A stretch of DNA of 64,000 nt from Diphasiastrum complanatum (lineage: Eukaryota > Streptophyta > Lycopodiopsida > Lycopodiales > Lycopodiaceae), in the NCBI GenBank assembly GCA_029204225.1, contig MU831911.1, positions 1-64,000 of the forward strand. The letters run 5' to 3'. The notes under the pieces are model-generated. The model did no database searches. It worked only from the letters and a program-made list of their open reading frames with translations, and was not told the origin of the DNA. The position numbers and the translations under genes were made by a program. This document shows positions 11,156 through 23,631 of this stretch, piece after piece. Position 1 is the stretch's first letter. Every line of letters begins with the position of its first letter.

Positions 11156-11496
11156 TAATTATTTGTTTAAAACTTAGGACTGTATTTATACACATATAAA
11201 TTAGCTTGTAACATTATCTAATCGTTTTTGTGATTGTAAAATGAAAATAGTATCAGCAGAGGTACAATGAAAAGATATATTGCTAGTGCAAACAATGCAA
11301 AGGACTGAAAATTCGAGAAAGGCGAATAGTGGCGCAACATCTGTGGTAGTTTGGAAAGCACATTGAGGAGCCCGATGTGGATTTGGAGGTACATTTTGAC
11401 AATTTCGTACTGTTCTTATCATACACATATTTATAGTTTTTTTGAAAAAAATAAAACTAATGCTTGTGTAATGTTTCACTCTTGTAGAATAATACA

Positions 11497-11945
11497 TTGA
11501 TGTCAATGTCTTATAACACGTCGATTGACGATCTTATCAACAAGATAAGAAATATCGATTTTGGATTATCTTTGACATTGGACGAAGATCTTGTTGATGA
11601 TCATAATGATGTCACTAGTCACTACACACCTCATGATGTGGAAGTTATGCATCTTTCCATTTCGCACGTCACTCCACCACACCTCACATAGATCTTTCCA
11701 TGGAATCTATTCATCCCACGATATCACCACACATAGATTCTATTCATCCCAAGACACCTCACATGGATTCTATTCATCTCACAACACCTCACGCAAATTC
11801 TACTATGGATTCTATTCATTCCACGATATCACCACACATCGATTCTATCTATCTCATGACACCTCACATCGATTCTATCCATCCCACAACACTCACATTG
11901 ATTTTATCCATCCCACATCACCTCACATACCTTGTGTAGAATCTC
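11497..11945 (+). other. acidic ORF followed by coding minisatellite
   Basis: An open segment (11497-11691) starts with MSYNTSIDDLINKIRNIDFG and is acidic. Directly after it, 11695-11945 is a ~30-bp minisatellite (ATTCTATTCATCCCAC, CACCTCACAT) that in one frame encodes repeated DSIHPTTPHI-like units. Repeat expansion in a gene tail is plausible; the function is unknown. Confidence 0.4.
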
Positions 11946-12129
11946 CTCTTCTTCCTATTCCATCTAGATTTACTCCATAAAAAAAAAAAATATGACTTGG
12001 ACGTATTTTGACAAGATTTGAAAATGAACAACTAAATTTACGTAATGTTGACTTATTTAAAAATGTTTTTAAAAAAAATTCATTGATTGAGTCTCCCCTT
12101 CCTCCCTACCTAGAAGCATTGGTTAAGCC

Positions 12130-12735
12130 CTTTGATAGAAAGAAATATTCATGTTAGCCTAATAGAGTACCACTACCATTATGTGAAACATCATTTTCAT
12201 ATTGGGGTCATATGTACATGATCAAGCCAAGTGAGCACTTTCCTAATGCGGGATTGGGTTTATTTTCTTTGACTAGCATTGATGTCCCCTTGAATAGTGT
12301 TGTCACATTAATGCCTTATATAAAACCTCCATACAATTGAGGTGATTGGCATACTCTATGTCATCACAATGGAGAATGCAGGTTTATGGCTTGAATGCCA
12401 ATGCTTGTTCTTTGAAAGAGCGACGTGTGCAAGAAGAGAATGTTTCGAAATCACATCGTATGTACATTGATGGGCGTCCAGAAAAATATGGCAATATTGC
12501 TGCATATATAAATAGTTCCATTGGGCACCCTTCATTAACTAATTGTGATTTCGAGGAATGTACCAATGGAAAGAAAGAATACTTTTCTAGGAACTCAAAA
12601 AGTACATACATAATGGTATGTGCAATAAGGCCCATTAAATGTGGTGGAGAGCTATTCATCAAATATAGCTTCAATCGCCCTCTTCCAAGATGTGTACAAA
12701 AGGCTTTGAGCCAAACTCAAGCATGTACCTTGTGA
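12130..12735 (+). pseudogene. SET-domain-like reading frame, frameshifted
   Basis: Two frames together resemble a SET (protein lysine methyltransferase) domain. The first (about 12190-12338) has MIKPSEHFPNAGLGLFSL, matching the SET start with its GLGLF turn, and ends at a TGA. The second (to 12735) has a YGNIAAYINSS segment at the position of the cofactor-binding NH(S/C) region, then IRPIKCGGELFIKYSF, matching the closing GEEL-Y block. The usual RFINHS is INSS here, so methyltransferase activity cannot be assumed even in an intact copy. It sits about 160 bp upstream of the CACTA transposase on the same strand and may have been captured by that transposon or be a neighbour gene it landed beside. 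Confidence 0.55.
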
Positions 12736-12893
12736 ATATCAAAATACATTTTATCTATTTAGTGAGAGCAAGTTAAATTGAATGTGAATTAATTGTTTTT
12801 TTAATATTTCATATGGCATGTCTTAATTTAAGATATGATGTTTGATTTGCATGTCTTAATTTTAGTTTTAATTTTTATGAATGACAATCTTAT

Positions 12894-15689
12894 ATGTTAA
12901 TTTGTTTCCCATGTTTGAGGGACTATGAACTGTCATCTAGCTCTAGTGACGATGACAACAGTCACTCCATATCCAAAACAAGATTGGCATACGATGGGCC
13001 GCACATAAATCAACTATCACGTCATGAGCGTATGGGATTGAGAGCCATGATGAAAATAGATGAACAACAACGTGCCAAAGCAAATCAGTCTCGATCTTCT
13101 TCTTCTTCTTCTTCTTCTTCAGAATCAAGATCAAGTGCTGAAAATGATTTTTGCATTCAAGATGAAATTGAAATCATGAACAACTTGATAAATAACATCT
13201 ATGAGCATCATGATATGGAAGAACGCACTGAACATGATAGCGAATCATTTATTAGTGTCGAGGAAAAAAAATTGAGAGAAGAATCAAACACACCATTATA
13301 TCTAGGAGCAAAGACATCTCGTTTGGTTGCTTCGTTGCTTATATTGAACCTCCAAGCAAAATATAAATGGAGTGATACAAGTGTTACATCCTTATTTGGG
13401 TAAATAAGATTGAGATTTTTTTTTAAGAATTTAATAGATGTGTTGTTCAAGTCAAATGTTTTAGTTGGCTAAATGATCTTTTATTTTATACTATGAAAAT
13501 TCATTTCATTATGTATAGGTTATTGTGGAGACTACTCCTAGAAGGAAACACTATGTTAGATACAAGAGGTGAGGCACGAAAAATGTTGAGTGCAATGGGA
13601 ATGGACTATACATTGCATCATGCTTGTCCAAAAGATTGCATCTTATATCGTGGTGAGTATCGAGGGTTAAAAGCTTGTCCTATATGTGATACTCCTCGAT
13701 ATTGAGATGACTTACAAGGGACCACTATCCCATGCAAGGTGTTATGACACTTTCTAATAATCCCACGATTGCAACGATTCTTTCATTGCAAGTCTCTTGT
13801 AGAACTTGTGAATTGGCATGCAAGTCATTGTTCTTCGGATGAGATCATGAGAGTACCCTCAGACTCTCCTGCATGGTAACACATTGACAAAGAATATCCA
13901 TGTTTCGCAAGTGAAACAAGAAATATAAGATTTGGACTTGCAACAGACGAGGTTAACCCCTTTGGAAAAATGTCAAGCACGTGGTTTACTTGGCCAGTGG
14001 TGTTGGTCAACTATAACATTCCACCTTGGCTAAGCATCAAAAAAGAACATCTCATACTAGCACTTCTAATTCTTGGAAAATATAAAGTAAAAAATATGGA
14101 TATCTATTTTGCACCATTGATTGAGGAACTAGAACTTCTATGGAAGGGAGTCCAAGCATATGACATCTCAGGTCCACTTCAAGACAAAACATTTTTGTTG
14201 TGTGCGATGTTAATGTGGACTATGCATGACTATCCAGGATTGGGCAATTGTTCAGGTGACTATAAAATGAAATCATTTGTAATGTTTGTATATTTATTTT
14301 TTATGCATGCAATATTTATGCTTTAAAAGAATTCTATTTATAACACGAATTGGATTTGATTCTTTTAGGTTTTACAACTTCTAGATATCACGCGTGTCTC
14401 ATTTGTGGACCAAATATTGATGCTCGTCACTCACGTCATTTAAACAAAGTCGTGTATGAAAATCATCGCAAGTACTTGCATGATGAAAATCATCCATTTA
14501 GAAATGCTCATAGAAGAGGCTTTGGAGGAAGATCAGAAACAAGAATGCCTCCAAAGATAATGTCCGTGGCAGATTGGCACAAACTTTGGATTGAATCCGA
14601 GACTAAGCCAATCAATGGTATGAAAAGACTATCCATCTTTCATTGTTTACCATATTGGAATAACCTTTTGATCAATCACTTGCTTGATCAATATGGAAAC
14701 ACTTGGTGGGCGACAAAGACAGTATTTCTGCCAGGCAAGATCTACAAGAATCAAAAACAAAAAAAGAGGATTGGCCAAAATTATGTACTGATGGAAATAC
14801 CTATAATATTCCAAGAGCCCCTTGGATTCTTACGAAAGAAGAGTCTAAGTACGTATGGTCAGTCATTTGCGAAATGAGAACACCAACGGGCTTTGCTCAT
14901 TCACTACGAACATTATTCACAGCTGAAGGAAAACTCCATGGTCTAAAATCTCACGATTGGTTGAAGATGGTCGAGTACATATTTCCAATGTGCATTCGTG
15001 GCTGTCTAACTGATCAACTTCGTGATGCCATTTACAAATTAGCATCCATTGTCAGGTACTTAATTTTTTTTGTTTAGATCGATATCTTATGAAATTTAGT
15101 GTTTTTTTTCTAATACAAGTTTGATAAAATAATATGAACGTACTAAAATCTGGTTATACTACAAACATGATGTAGATGGATGTGTGGTAAGGAGATTCGT
15201 GAGATAGACGTGCAAACAAAGCAAGAAGATATGGTGGAGGTTGTATGTATGCTTGAGAGGGATTTTCCAACTTCTATCCTAGACATACAGGTGTATCTTC
15301 TTGTGCACTTGGTCCAAGAAGTTGGTATTGTCGGTCTTGTGCACTCAATGTATAATACACTTAAATTTGATTTTAGTAGTTTCAATAAATGTAGTGTGAT
15401 TCTTTCAAATTATAAATAACAGAATGTTCTCATTGATGTGTTAAAATTTTCTGTAGGTGGATGTTTTTCTTGGAGCGATTCATGAGAGTGTTGAAAGATT
15501 TTGTGCGTCAGAAGGCAAGGCCAGAGAGAAGCATGTCAGAGGGATGGTTAGTGCAAGAATCTCTATTTTATGTTACCGAAGTTTTGTTTCAAATATATCC
15601 ATCTGCTCCACGACTATGGCATGATGAGGAAAGCAATGAGGTGAAAGGTGAAAAACCTCAAGGTATGGGTAGTCTTAAAAAAATGACAC
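12894..15689 (+). pseudogene. CACTA (En/Spm) transposase, 5' part, broken
   Basis: Matches the plant TNP2-type transposase. Exons I can trace: to about 13399 (Ser-rich acidic N-terminus, then LYLGAKTSRLVASLLILNL), 13519-14255 (HACPKDCILYRGEY; later PPWLSIKKEHLILALLI), 14369-15055 (YHACLICGPNIDARHSRHLN; RAPWILTKEESKYVW), 15176-15349 and 15457-15689 (DUF4218-like: VYLLVHLVQEVG, then WMFFLERFMRVLKDFVRQKA). Splice signals join these in frame (for example 15349/15457 restores HSMWMFF). Decay: TGA at 13703, further stops near 13746 and 13879, and a frameshift near 14730. RE2 interrupts it at target GACAC (15685-15689). A (TTC)n tract encodes a Ser run near 13096. Confidence 0.85.
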
Positions 15690-16369
15690 TGTTAAAAATT
15701 CACAATTCTAGCTTGACTAGTTTTGGTCATATGACTTGTAAATAGTTAGATGGTCATGATGTGGCTTGTCACACGTGCCAAATAGCATAGGATTCCATTC
15801 ATAAGGATGTTCTCAAGTAGACCTAAGTGTTAGAACCTTTGGATTGAGTCCAGATTATGCTTAGATACAAGGGAGAAAAAATAGGAGCTATTTTTGGTAA
15901 TTTTTGCATTGTTGAGGGATCTCCAAGATTCCAACCCTAACTTGGTAGGGATGAAAGATCCACCAAAATTAGCATTAGGGATAGGTTTAGGGATACTCAT
16001 ACCTGCCCAAAACCGTGATGGATCATGTATATATAGGTGATGATATCTCACCAAAATCAATCAAGCAATTTCATGTTTTTTCTCTCATAATGCTGCAATT
16101 GCTCTCTATGTTCATAATTGTTTGAGTACTTGTGATTACTAATGATTATAGGATTGAATGTATCTGGTGTACAGTACTCAGACTGTGGGAGGCCGTACTT
16201 TCACACGTGTGAAGCCTTCTTCAAGGATTTGGGCCATTTAGTGAGGTTCAAGCATAGATTTTTGGTGGATTTTGATGGTTCAACTTGTGCTAATCTTATG
16301 AAATCATAATCTATTGTTTCCCTCATCATTTCAAGTGTTTTAGGATTCTTATTTGCTTTAATTTTTACA
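15690..16369 (+). repeat. RE2 5' LTR
   Basis: 680 bp with TATATATA near 16027 as probable promoter and the perfect palindrome TTCACACGTGTGAA at 16200-16213. Directly followed by the primer-binding site. Confidence 0.93.
16200..16213. promoter_or_regulatory. TTCACACGTGTGAA palindrome in RE2 LTR
   Basis: Perfect 14-bp palindrome with G-box core CACGTG, about 170 bp downstream of the TATA box. The 3' LTR copy is at 33825-33838. Confidence 0.65.
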
Positions 16370-17180
16370 TGGTATCAGAGCCTAAAGGCTGAAATGAGCT
16401 AAATCTTTGGTTTTCATTCAATTTGATCACAATTTTTGATCTAAATCTTGTGTAGATTGGATCTTAGCATCTACTATTGATTCTAGAACTCAAAGTGAGT
16501 CAAATACATTGGAGATTGGTGTTGTGTGACTTCATTTGCAGGTTTTTAGGTGTCTAAAACCAGAGGCAAAGTTGAATTCAATTCACATTACCAAGATAGC
16601 AAGTTTTGGTTGCTCCAAGCATTGATTTCTAAGCGAGTTTTGGAGGTGATTTCATAGAGGAGGCTTTCTAGCATTCAAGGAGAGGGAAGATCAGAGTTTT
16701 GGGGACTCTTCAAGGCTGTTCTAAGGTGTAGTAGACACCTCCTAAAGTGATTTAGGTTCAGTCCAACCATTGCTTGACTTATGCACCAAATTAGATCAAT
16801 TTTTCATCAATTTTGATCATTTTTTGCTTGTGATTGGATAGTAGATTGTGTTGCATCCTCATTAAGTTCCATTTAAATCTTTTACAAGTGATTTTGGAAG
16901 TATATTAGGTTGCTGAAATTCACTCTTGACCAGATCATTTGGAAGCTTTAATGTTCTTTATAGAAAGAGGGGCAATTCTACTAGTATTGTCTACTTCAAT
17001 CAAGCAAGTGCATTGTTTCTAGTATTCTATGATTTGATTTTGTTAGAAATCATTCTTAGATCTTTATGGGAAGTCTATTACTGATCTTTTCAAGTCCCTA
17101 AGAAGTGGGATAAGATAGACCTTCAATCAAATCAATAGAAGTAACCTTCATTTGTGTCAAGTCCTTGATTAGGAGACTAG

Positions 17181-20100
17181 ATGGCATCTATAAATGCATA
17201 TCTTTTGGATACTAATGAAAGGCTCAACAAAACTAACTATTCCATATGGAAAGTTAGAATGGAATCTATCATGATCATGCAAGATCTAATGGAAATTGTA
17301 AATGGTAAGGAGGGTGAACCTATTCATCCTCAAGAAAAAGCCAAATACATCAAGAGGTGCAATGTTGCACTACATTGCATAAAAATGAATGTTGCAAATG
17401 AACTCTTAAGAGAGGTAGGAGATTGCACTTCAGCTCAAGATGCTTGGGAGACTTTGCAAAAGGTCTATGAATCCAAGAACCAAACTAGAATGTTAGCTTT
17501 GAAGAATCAAATCTATAGAAGCTATCAAAAGAAAGGAGAGAGTGCACATACTTTTGTCCTAAGAGTAAAGGAATTGAACAAAGAGCTAGCCTTTATAGGT
17601 ACCCTATCAAGGATGAAGAGCTTGTTCAACTCATATTTAATGGACTAAGCTTTGAATTTGACAATTTGGTTCAGGGATATGCAATTATGGGTAAGCAACC
17701 CATACTTGAAAAACTCCAAGGCACACTCATGGCCGAGGAATCAAGAAGGATCCAAATGCAAGAGAGGATGGATAGGCTTTCCATCCAAGGTGGAGATGAC
17801 CAAGCTCTCTTCACCAAAGGCAAAGGCAAGTCCAAAGGCAAAGGATCAACATTCAAGAAGTCTACAAAGCTTGAGGATCAAGAAGGACCCCCAAAGGCAT
17901 CTCCATCAACCACCAAAGTCAAGAAGGACAAATCAAAGGTGAAGTGCTACTATTGTAGCAAGATGGGGCATTATGCCTCAGAATGCTTCAAGAGGAAGCA
18001 AGATCAAAGCCAAGCCAACATGAGCAAAGAGGAGGAGGAGGAGAGTTCACATGAGGACTCTCTCATGATGTCCATATTTTCTTCAACAAGCTTCAAAGGA
18101 GAAGATCCTTGGTGGATTGACTCGGGTGCTAGTTCACACATGACTAGTAAAAGGGAGTTTTTCTCTTCTCTCTTATCTTATGATGGACCTATAAAGTCTA
18201 TCTCTAGCTTGTAAGATTGAAGGAGTTGGTAGCATTCCCCTTTGCTTAGGATCTTCCAAAAAGATCAACATAGAAGGTGTTTTGTACATTCCTACAATAA
18301 CAAAGAATCTACTAAGTGTTGGCCAAATGGTAGACAATGGTTTCAATGTTGACTTTGCTTCAAATGAATGTTTCATCAAGAATAAGAGTAAGATAGTGGC
18401 TAGGGGCACTAAACTTGGAAAACTTTATAAGCTGGATGCATTTGTGGATACTAATGTTGTCATGTTGGCCGAGAAGAGCAAGATATCTACCTTTACTTTA
18501 TGGCACAAAAGACTTGGACATGTCAACTTGGATTCCATGGAGGCTATGATCAAGGAGGAGTATGCTTTAGGCCTACCAAGGTCTATTGGGAAGGAAGACA
18601 AGGTTTGTGAAGCTTGTGCCTTATCCAAGGCACATAAGAAGGTGTTTCCTAACTCCATCACAAAGTCATCTCATCCTCTTGAACTCATACACTCGGATGT
18701 GCACATTGCTAGCACCAAATCTAATGGAGGTTCATCCATGTTTTTAACCTTCATTGATGACTACTCAAGATATTGTTGGGTGTTCTTACTTTCCTTCAAG
18801 TCTCAAGTATTTGATACTTTTGTAAAGTTCAATTTGTTTGTGGAAAAGCATCATAATCATAGCATCAAGATTCTTAGAAGTGACAATGGTGGAGAATTCA
18901 TCTCCAATGAGTTCAAGGCCTTTTGTGAGGAGGAAGGGATCAAGAAAGAGACTTCTTGTACTTACACTCCTCAACAAAATGGAGTTGCTGAAAGAAGGAA
19001 TAGAACATTATGTGAATGTTCTAAGGCTTTAAGATTAGATGCTTGTTTGCCCAAATCCTTTTGGGGTGAGTCTCTTGTATGTGCAAACTACTTGATGAAT
19101 AGGATGTCTTGCAAAGCAATTGAAGGCAAAACTCCTTATGAGATGTTGTATGGAAAGAAACCCAATCTTAATCACTTGAAAGTTTTTGGGTGTATATGTT
19201 ATGTGCATGTGCCATTGGAAACAAGAACCAAGGAGGATCCATCTTCCACAAGAGCGATCATGCTTGGATATGCAAGCTCAAGCAAGGGCTACAAAGTCTA
19301 TCTCCCATCCTTGAACAAATTTGTTGTTTCAAGGGATGTCATCTTTGATGAACATCATATGCATATGCTTGAAGAAGGATCAAGTGCTCCAACAATCAAG
19401 AAGAAGATGGCCGAGGAGCAAGATCTTGGTTTTGAGGAGGAGCTCATGGAGGAGCAAGCACCAAACCCACCTATCACACCAAGGAGATCTTCAAGGGCAA
19501 AAGTGGAGCCATCAAGGCTCACATATCAAGGCAAAGGACAGCAAGTTGAGGGTATCTCATCCACTTCTTATGCTTTATCTAGTTTTGAAGAACCGTATAG
19601 TGTTGAAGATGCATTGAACTCCAAAGAATGGTATAAAGCTATGTTGGATGAGTATGATGCCTTGATTGAGAATGAAACTTGGTTGCTTGTTGAGAGACCT
19701 CAAAGGAATGTAATAGGATGCAAGTGGGTCTTCAAGCTTAAGTTGAATGCAAATGGGAGTGTTAACAAACATAAAGCAAGATTAGTTGCAAAAGGTTATG
19801 CTCAAGAGAGAGGGATAGACTATGAGGAAACTTTTTGCACCTGTGGCCAAGATGGTCACAATAAGACTAATCATTGCACTTGCATCACATTTTGGATGGA
19901 TTCTATGTCAAATGGATGTCTCCAATGCTTTCTTGAATGGTTTTTTGGAAGAGGATATCTATATGGAGCAGCCATAACGGTTCATCAAGCATGGAATGGA
20001 GAACAAAGTATGCCATCTCCAAAGAAGCATCTATGGCTTGAAGCAAGCCTCGAGATCTTGGAATTCAAGACTACATTGCTATCTTATTTCACTTTCTTTT

Positions 20101-20436
20101 GTTCAAAGTGAATATGATCCCACTCTTTACATTAAGTTTGATGATGTTGGTATTGTACTTTTACTCATTTATGTAGATGACATCATCATTAGTGGAAATA
20201 GTGTTGATGGTATTGAAAAAATCAAGATAGATCTATCCTTAGAGTTCAAGATGGTAGATCTAGGGTGTCTTCACTTCATCTTAGGCATAGAAGTACTTAG
20301 AGGGTCTGATTTTATCTTTATAAGTCAAGTAAACTATGCTCAAAGTCTTTTGAAGAAGTTTAAGATGGAAGTATGCAAAAGTGTTGACACACCAATGGAG
20401 CAAGATGTAAAAGTGCCAAATGAAGATGATGAAAGA
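17181..20436 (+). pseudogene. RE2 gag-pol, 5' part, broken
   Basis: Starts ATGGCATCTATAAATG. Domains: gag, zinc knuckle (CYYCSKMGHYASEC, about 17945-17990), protease (WWIDSGASSHMT), integrase (HSDVH; DDYSRYCW; SDNGGEF; QQNGVAERRNRTLCE) and reverse transcriptase with YVDD near 20173. Lesions: frameshift near 17598 in gag; frameshift or small deletion near 18205 after the protease; an extra T in the run 19832-19836 shifting frame early in RT; TAA at 19975. It is interrupted by RE4 at AAAGA (20432-20436) and continues at 32611. Confidence 0.9.
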
Positions 20437-21091
20437 TGTGAAAAATACAGATCCTAAGTGGATCTAAACTCCAAGATCATTGGCTTGAATGCTTGCACTC
20501 CAAACTACATAAGCTAGGAATTGGCAACACATTCTATGCTACCTAGAATGCAAAGAACTTGATCAAAAAGCATTTATCACAAATGGAAACTTCCATAAAC
20601 ATCAAGTGCGGCCCAAAATAGCATTATACAGTCCATAATACATCAGCCTATCACTTTTGGAAAGCACCTAAGATCATACACAATAGCTTGAAGACAATAC
20701 ACACAACAATGCTCTCAATGGAGGAAGAAACAATGACAATGATCTATTGATCTCAATGAAGCATACAAAAGGTTTCTCCAACCTGTTCTCCACGACTTCC
20801 CTACTATTTATGGATGAGGAAGATGACTCTCTCTCCTCTCTCTAGAAGGTACTTGACCCTAGATATTCCCTATATAGGAAAAATAGCTAAAAATGGCTTA
20901 TATGACCAAAATACATCAAAATGGTCTCATTTTGAAGGGTATGAAGTTTGACACTTCATCATACTGAAAAAATACAGTAAATAAAAACATTGTGGCCTGG
21001 TTCACACGTGTGAAACTCCAGAACCAAAACTATTTACAATTTTAGCCAATTTAGGCCTCAAACTAGCTAGGAAATGTTGACAATTTTCACA
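20437..21091 (-). repeat. RE4 3' LTR
   Basis: 655 bp, paired with 31956-32610. Contains TTCACACGTGTGAA at 21001-21014 and a TATA-like box near 20871 read on the minus strand. Confidence 0.93.
21001..21014. promoter_or_regulatory. TTCACACGTGTGAA palindrome in RE4 LTR
   Basis: Perfect 14-bp palindrome with G-box core; the 5' LTR copy is at 32520-32533. Being palindromic it reads the same in both orientations. Confidence 0.65.
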
Positions 21092-23179
21092 CTCCCTCTT
21101 CAACATTGGATGCTAGTTTCAACATAGTCTTTGAGCACATTCCAAGATTAGATCTATGCATTAAATATAGGTCCTTTCCCAATGGTTTGGTGAAGATATC
21201 AGCCACACACTCCTTTGAAGAGACATGTTGAAGCTCCACCTCTTTGGCAATGACTTGATCTCTCACAAAATGGTGAGCAATCTCAATGTGCTTGCTCCTT
21301 GCATGAAAAACAGGATTGCTTGCCAAGCTTTGGGCTGAAAGGTTATCACAAAGTATGATTGGAGTCTTCTCTGGTTCCAGCAAGTGAAGATCCAATAACA
21401 TCCTCTTGATCCAAAGAATCTCCTTGGTGCATGTTGTTAATGCCTTGTACTCGGCTTCGGTGGAAGATAGAGAGATAGTTGGTTGCTTCTTTGATAGCCA
21501 TGAGACCACTCCATCTCCAAGATAGATTGCAAAGGCACTTGTTGACTTCCTATCCATTTGATCACCTGCAAAATCTGAATCTGAAAATCCACAAAGGTTA
21601 GGTGTAGTACCTCCATACAAGATGCCAAAATCTCTAGATCCCGAGATGTATCTAAGTACTCTCTTTCCTAGCTTCCAATGAGCCTCACTAGGATCTTGCA
21701 TAAATTGACTTAGTTTACCAACCACAAAGCTTAGATCAGGTCTTGTGATGGTTAACCATATAAGAGATCCTATTAGCTTTCTATAGAGAGTAATGTCCTT
21801 GAAGGATCTTTCATTACTTCTTGTAGTTAGCTTTACATTTGATTCCATAGGAGTAGAAACAACTTTACAATCTTCCATATGAAACCTTTTTAGAATAGAG
21901 TTAACATACTTTTCTTGACATATGAATGTAGATTTAGAAGTTCTAATAATCTCTATTCCTAAGATATAATGAAGTTTACCAAGATCTTGAATTTCAAACT
22001 CTCTTTTGAGTGCCATCTTGATTTCATCTATATCTAGATTGTTACCACCACTTAAGATAATGTCATCAACATAGATCAAAAGTAAAGTGATATCATTTTC
22101 ATTCAATCTAAAGTAGAGAGAATGATCATACTCACTCATAACAAAGTTTTGAGAAAGTAAGAAGGAATTGAGCTTAGCATACCAACTCCTTGGTGCTTGC
22201 TTTAGCCCATACAAACTCTTTTGGAGATAGCACACATGATTAGGCTCATCATGTGAAACATAGCCCTCGGGTTGCTCCATGTAAATATCTTCTTCAAGAT
22301 CACCATTCAAGAAGGCATTAGTAACATCCATTTGCCACATATCCCAATCATAAAGAGTTGCAAGAGAGATTAGGATTCGAATAGTTACCATCTTTGCCAC
22401 GGGTGCAAAGGTCTCATCATAGTCAATACCATATTCTTGAGCATACCCCTTTGCCACCAACCTTGCCTTGTACTTGTTGATTGATCCATCTTGATTTGTC
22501 TTGATCTTGAAGATCCACTTACAACCAATTGCCTTCTTGTCCTTTGGAAGCTTTACCAACCTCCATGTGTTGCTTTTGATGAGTGCTTGATGCTCATGAT
22601 CCATGGCTTGGATCCATTCCTTCTTTTGAATTGCTTCACCTACACAAGTTGGTTCATCAAAAGAGGTAAGAAAAGCAAAGTTAGAGTTGTCCACCACTTG
22701 CTTTCCTTTTTCATCATAGGTTAGCCTTGATGGCTTAGCCCTTTGCCTTTGAGTCTTCCTTGAAGTTTGCTTTGGAGTGGCATCTCCATCTTCATCCAAG
22801 ACATCTTGCACATCATGATGATTAGTAGGCACATCAACATCAACATCAACAACATTGGAAACATTCTCTTCATGAAAGATGACATCCCTACTTATGACAA
22901 CTTTCTTTGTAGAAGGAATGTACACTTTGTAAGCCTTGCTTACTTCACTATAGCCAACAAACACACCCTTCTTTGATGAAGGATCTTCTTTAGTTCTATC
23001 ATCAAGTGTGATATTGACAAAACATGTACATCCAAAGATCCTACAATGCTTGACACTCGGTCTTCTACCATAAAGAACCTCATGAGGAGTTTTACCATCC
23101 AAGGAAGCACTTGTCCATCTATTACATAGATAGTTAGCACATGCTAAAGCTTCCCCCCAAAAAGACTTAGCAAGATTAG
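21087..23179 (-). CDS. RE4 pol, 3' part (integrase end, reverse transcriptase, RNase H)
   Basis: Continues the RE4 polyprotein beyond the RE3 insertion. It opens in the late integrase (LAKSFWGEALACANYLCNRW), then reverse transcriptase (IGCKWIFKIKTNQDGS; WQMDVTNAFLNGDLEEDIYM; LLIYVDDIILSGG near 22058-22075) and RNase H (DSDFAGD; SLSSTEAEYKAL; CDNLSAQSLASN; HARSKHIEIAHHFVRD), ending in a stop at 21087 just inside the 3' LTR. No frameshift or internal stop is seen. With one ATTAG copy removed, 2088 nt of this part follow in phase from the 29041-30906 part, so the only visible lesion is the RE3 insertion itself. Confidence 0.92.
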
Positions 23180-23463
23180 TGTGAAAAATTGTCAACTAGT
23201 AGTATTTTCCTAACTTGAGATTTTGTAGGCCTATGGCCAAATAAAAGTTAGAGATAGGTTCATACATGTATGTAGAGGCCCAAAGTATGTGTACACTACT
23301 TTTGAGGTCACATTAATTAGAGGAGGTCGAGTGTGGAGCTCTTCTATTGGCTCATAATTTGGTGCATTCCTATTTGACCAAATTTCTAGGTATATGGGTG
23401 AATCCTATTGGACCCCAATTTTAGCCTATCATAAGACAAGTGGCCAAGAGGCACTATGGCTGC

Positions 23464-23471
23464 TATAAATA
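23464..23471 (+). promoter_or_regulatory. RE3 LTR TATA box
   Basis: TATAAATA in the context GGCTGCTATAAATAGCC, a strong TATA match in the middle of the LTR; transcription would start about 30 bp downstream, dividing U3 from R. Confidence 0.65.
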
Positions 23472-23617
23472 GCCATCTCCACGAGTATGTACACATCTCA
23501 TTTTCATTCTATTGAATGAATGTTATGCTCTTTGAAGGTCCATCTTCTTCTCTCTCACTTTTTTGTTCATATCTTGCATTCTAGCCACTAGAATTGTGAT
23601 TTCTTTGTTGCTATGGC

Positions 23618-23631
23618 TTCACACGTGTGAA
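23618..23631. promoter_or_regulatory. TTCACACGTGTGAA palindrome in RE3 LTR
   Basis: Perfect 14-bp palindrome with G-box core, about 150 bp after the TATA box; 3' LTR copy at 28826-28839. It is followed closely by TACGGACAG, a motif also present in nearly the same place in RE1. Confidence 0.65.

Noticed and set aside
21437-21628. Minus-strand frame overlapping RE4 RNase H
   Set aside because: Shadow of the real pol frame in another phase; likewise the many short frames antisense to gag and pol in RE1-RE4.
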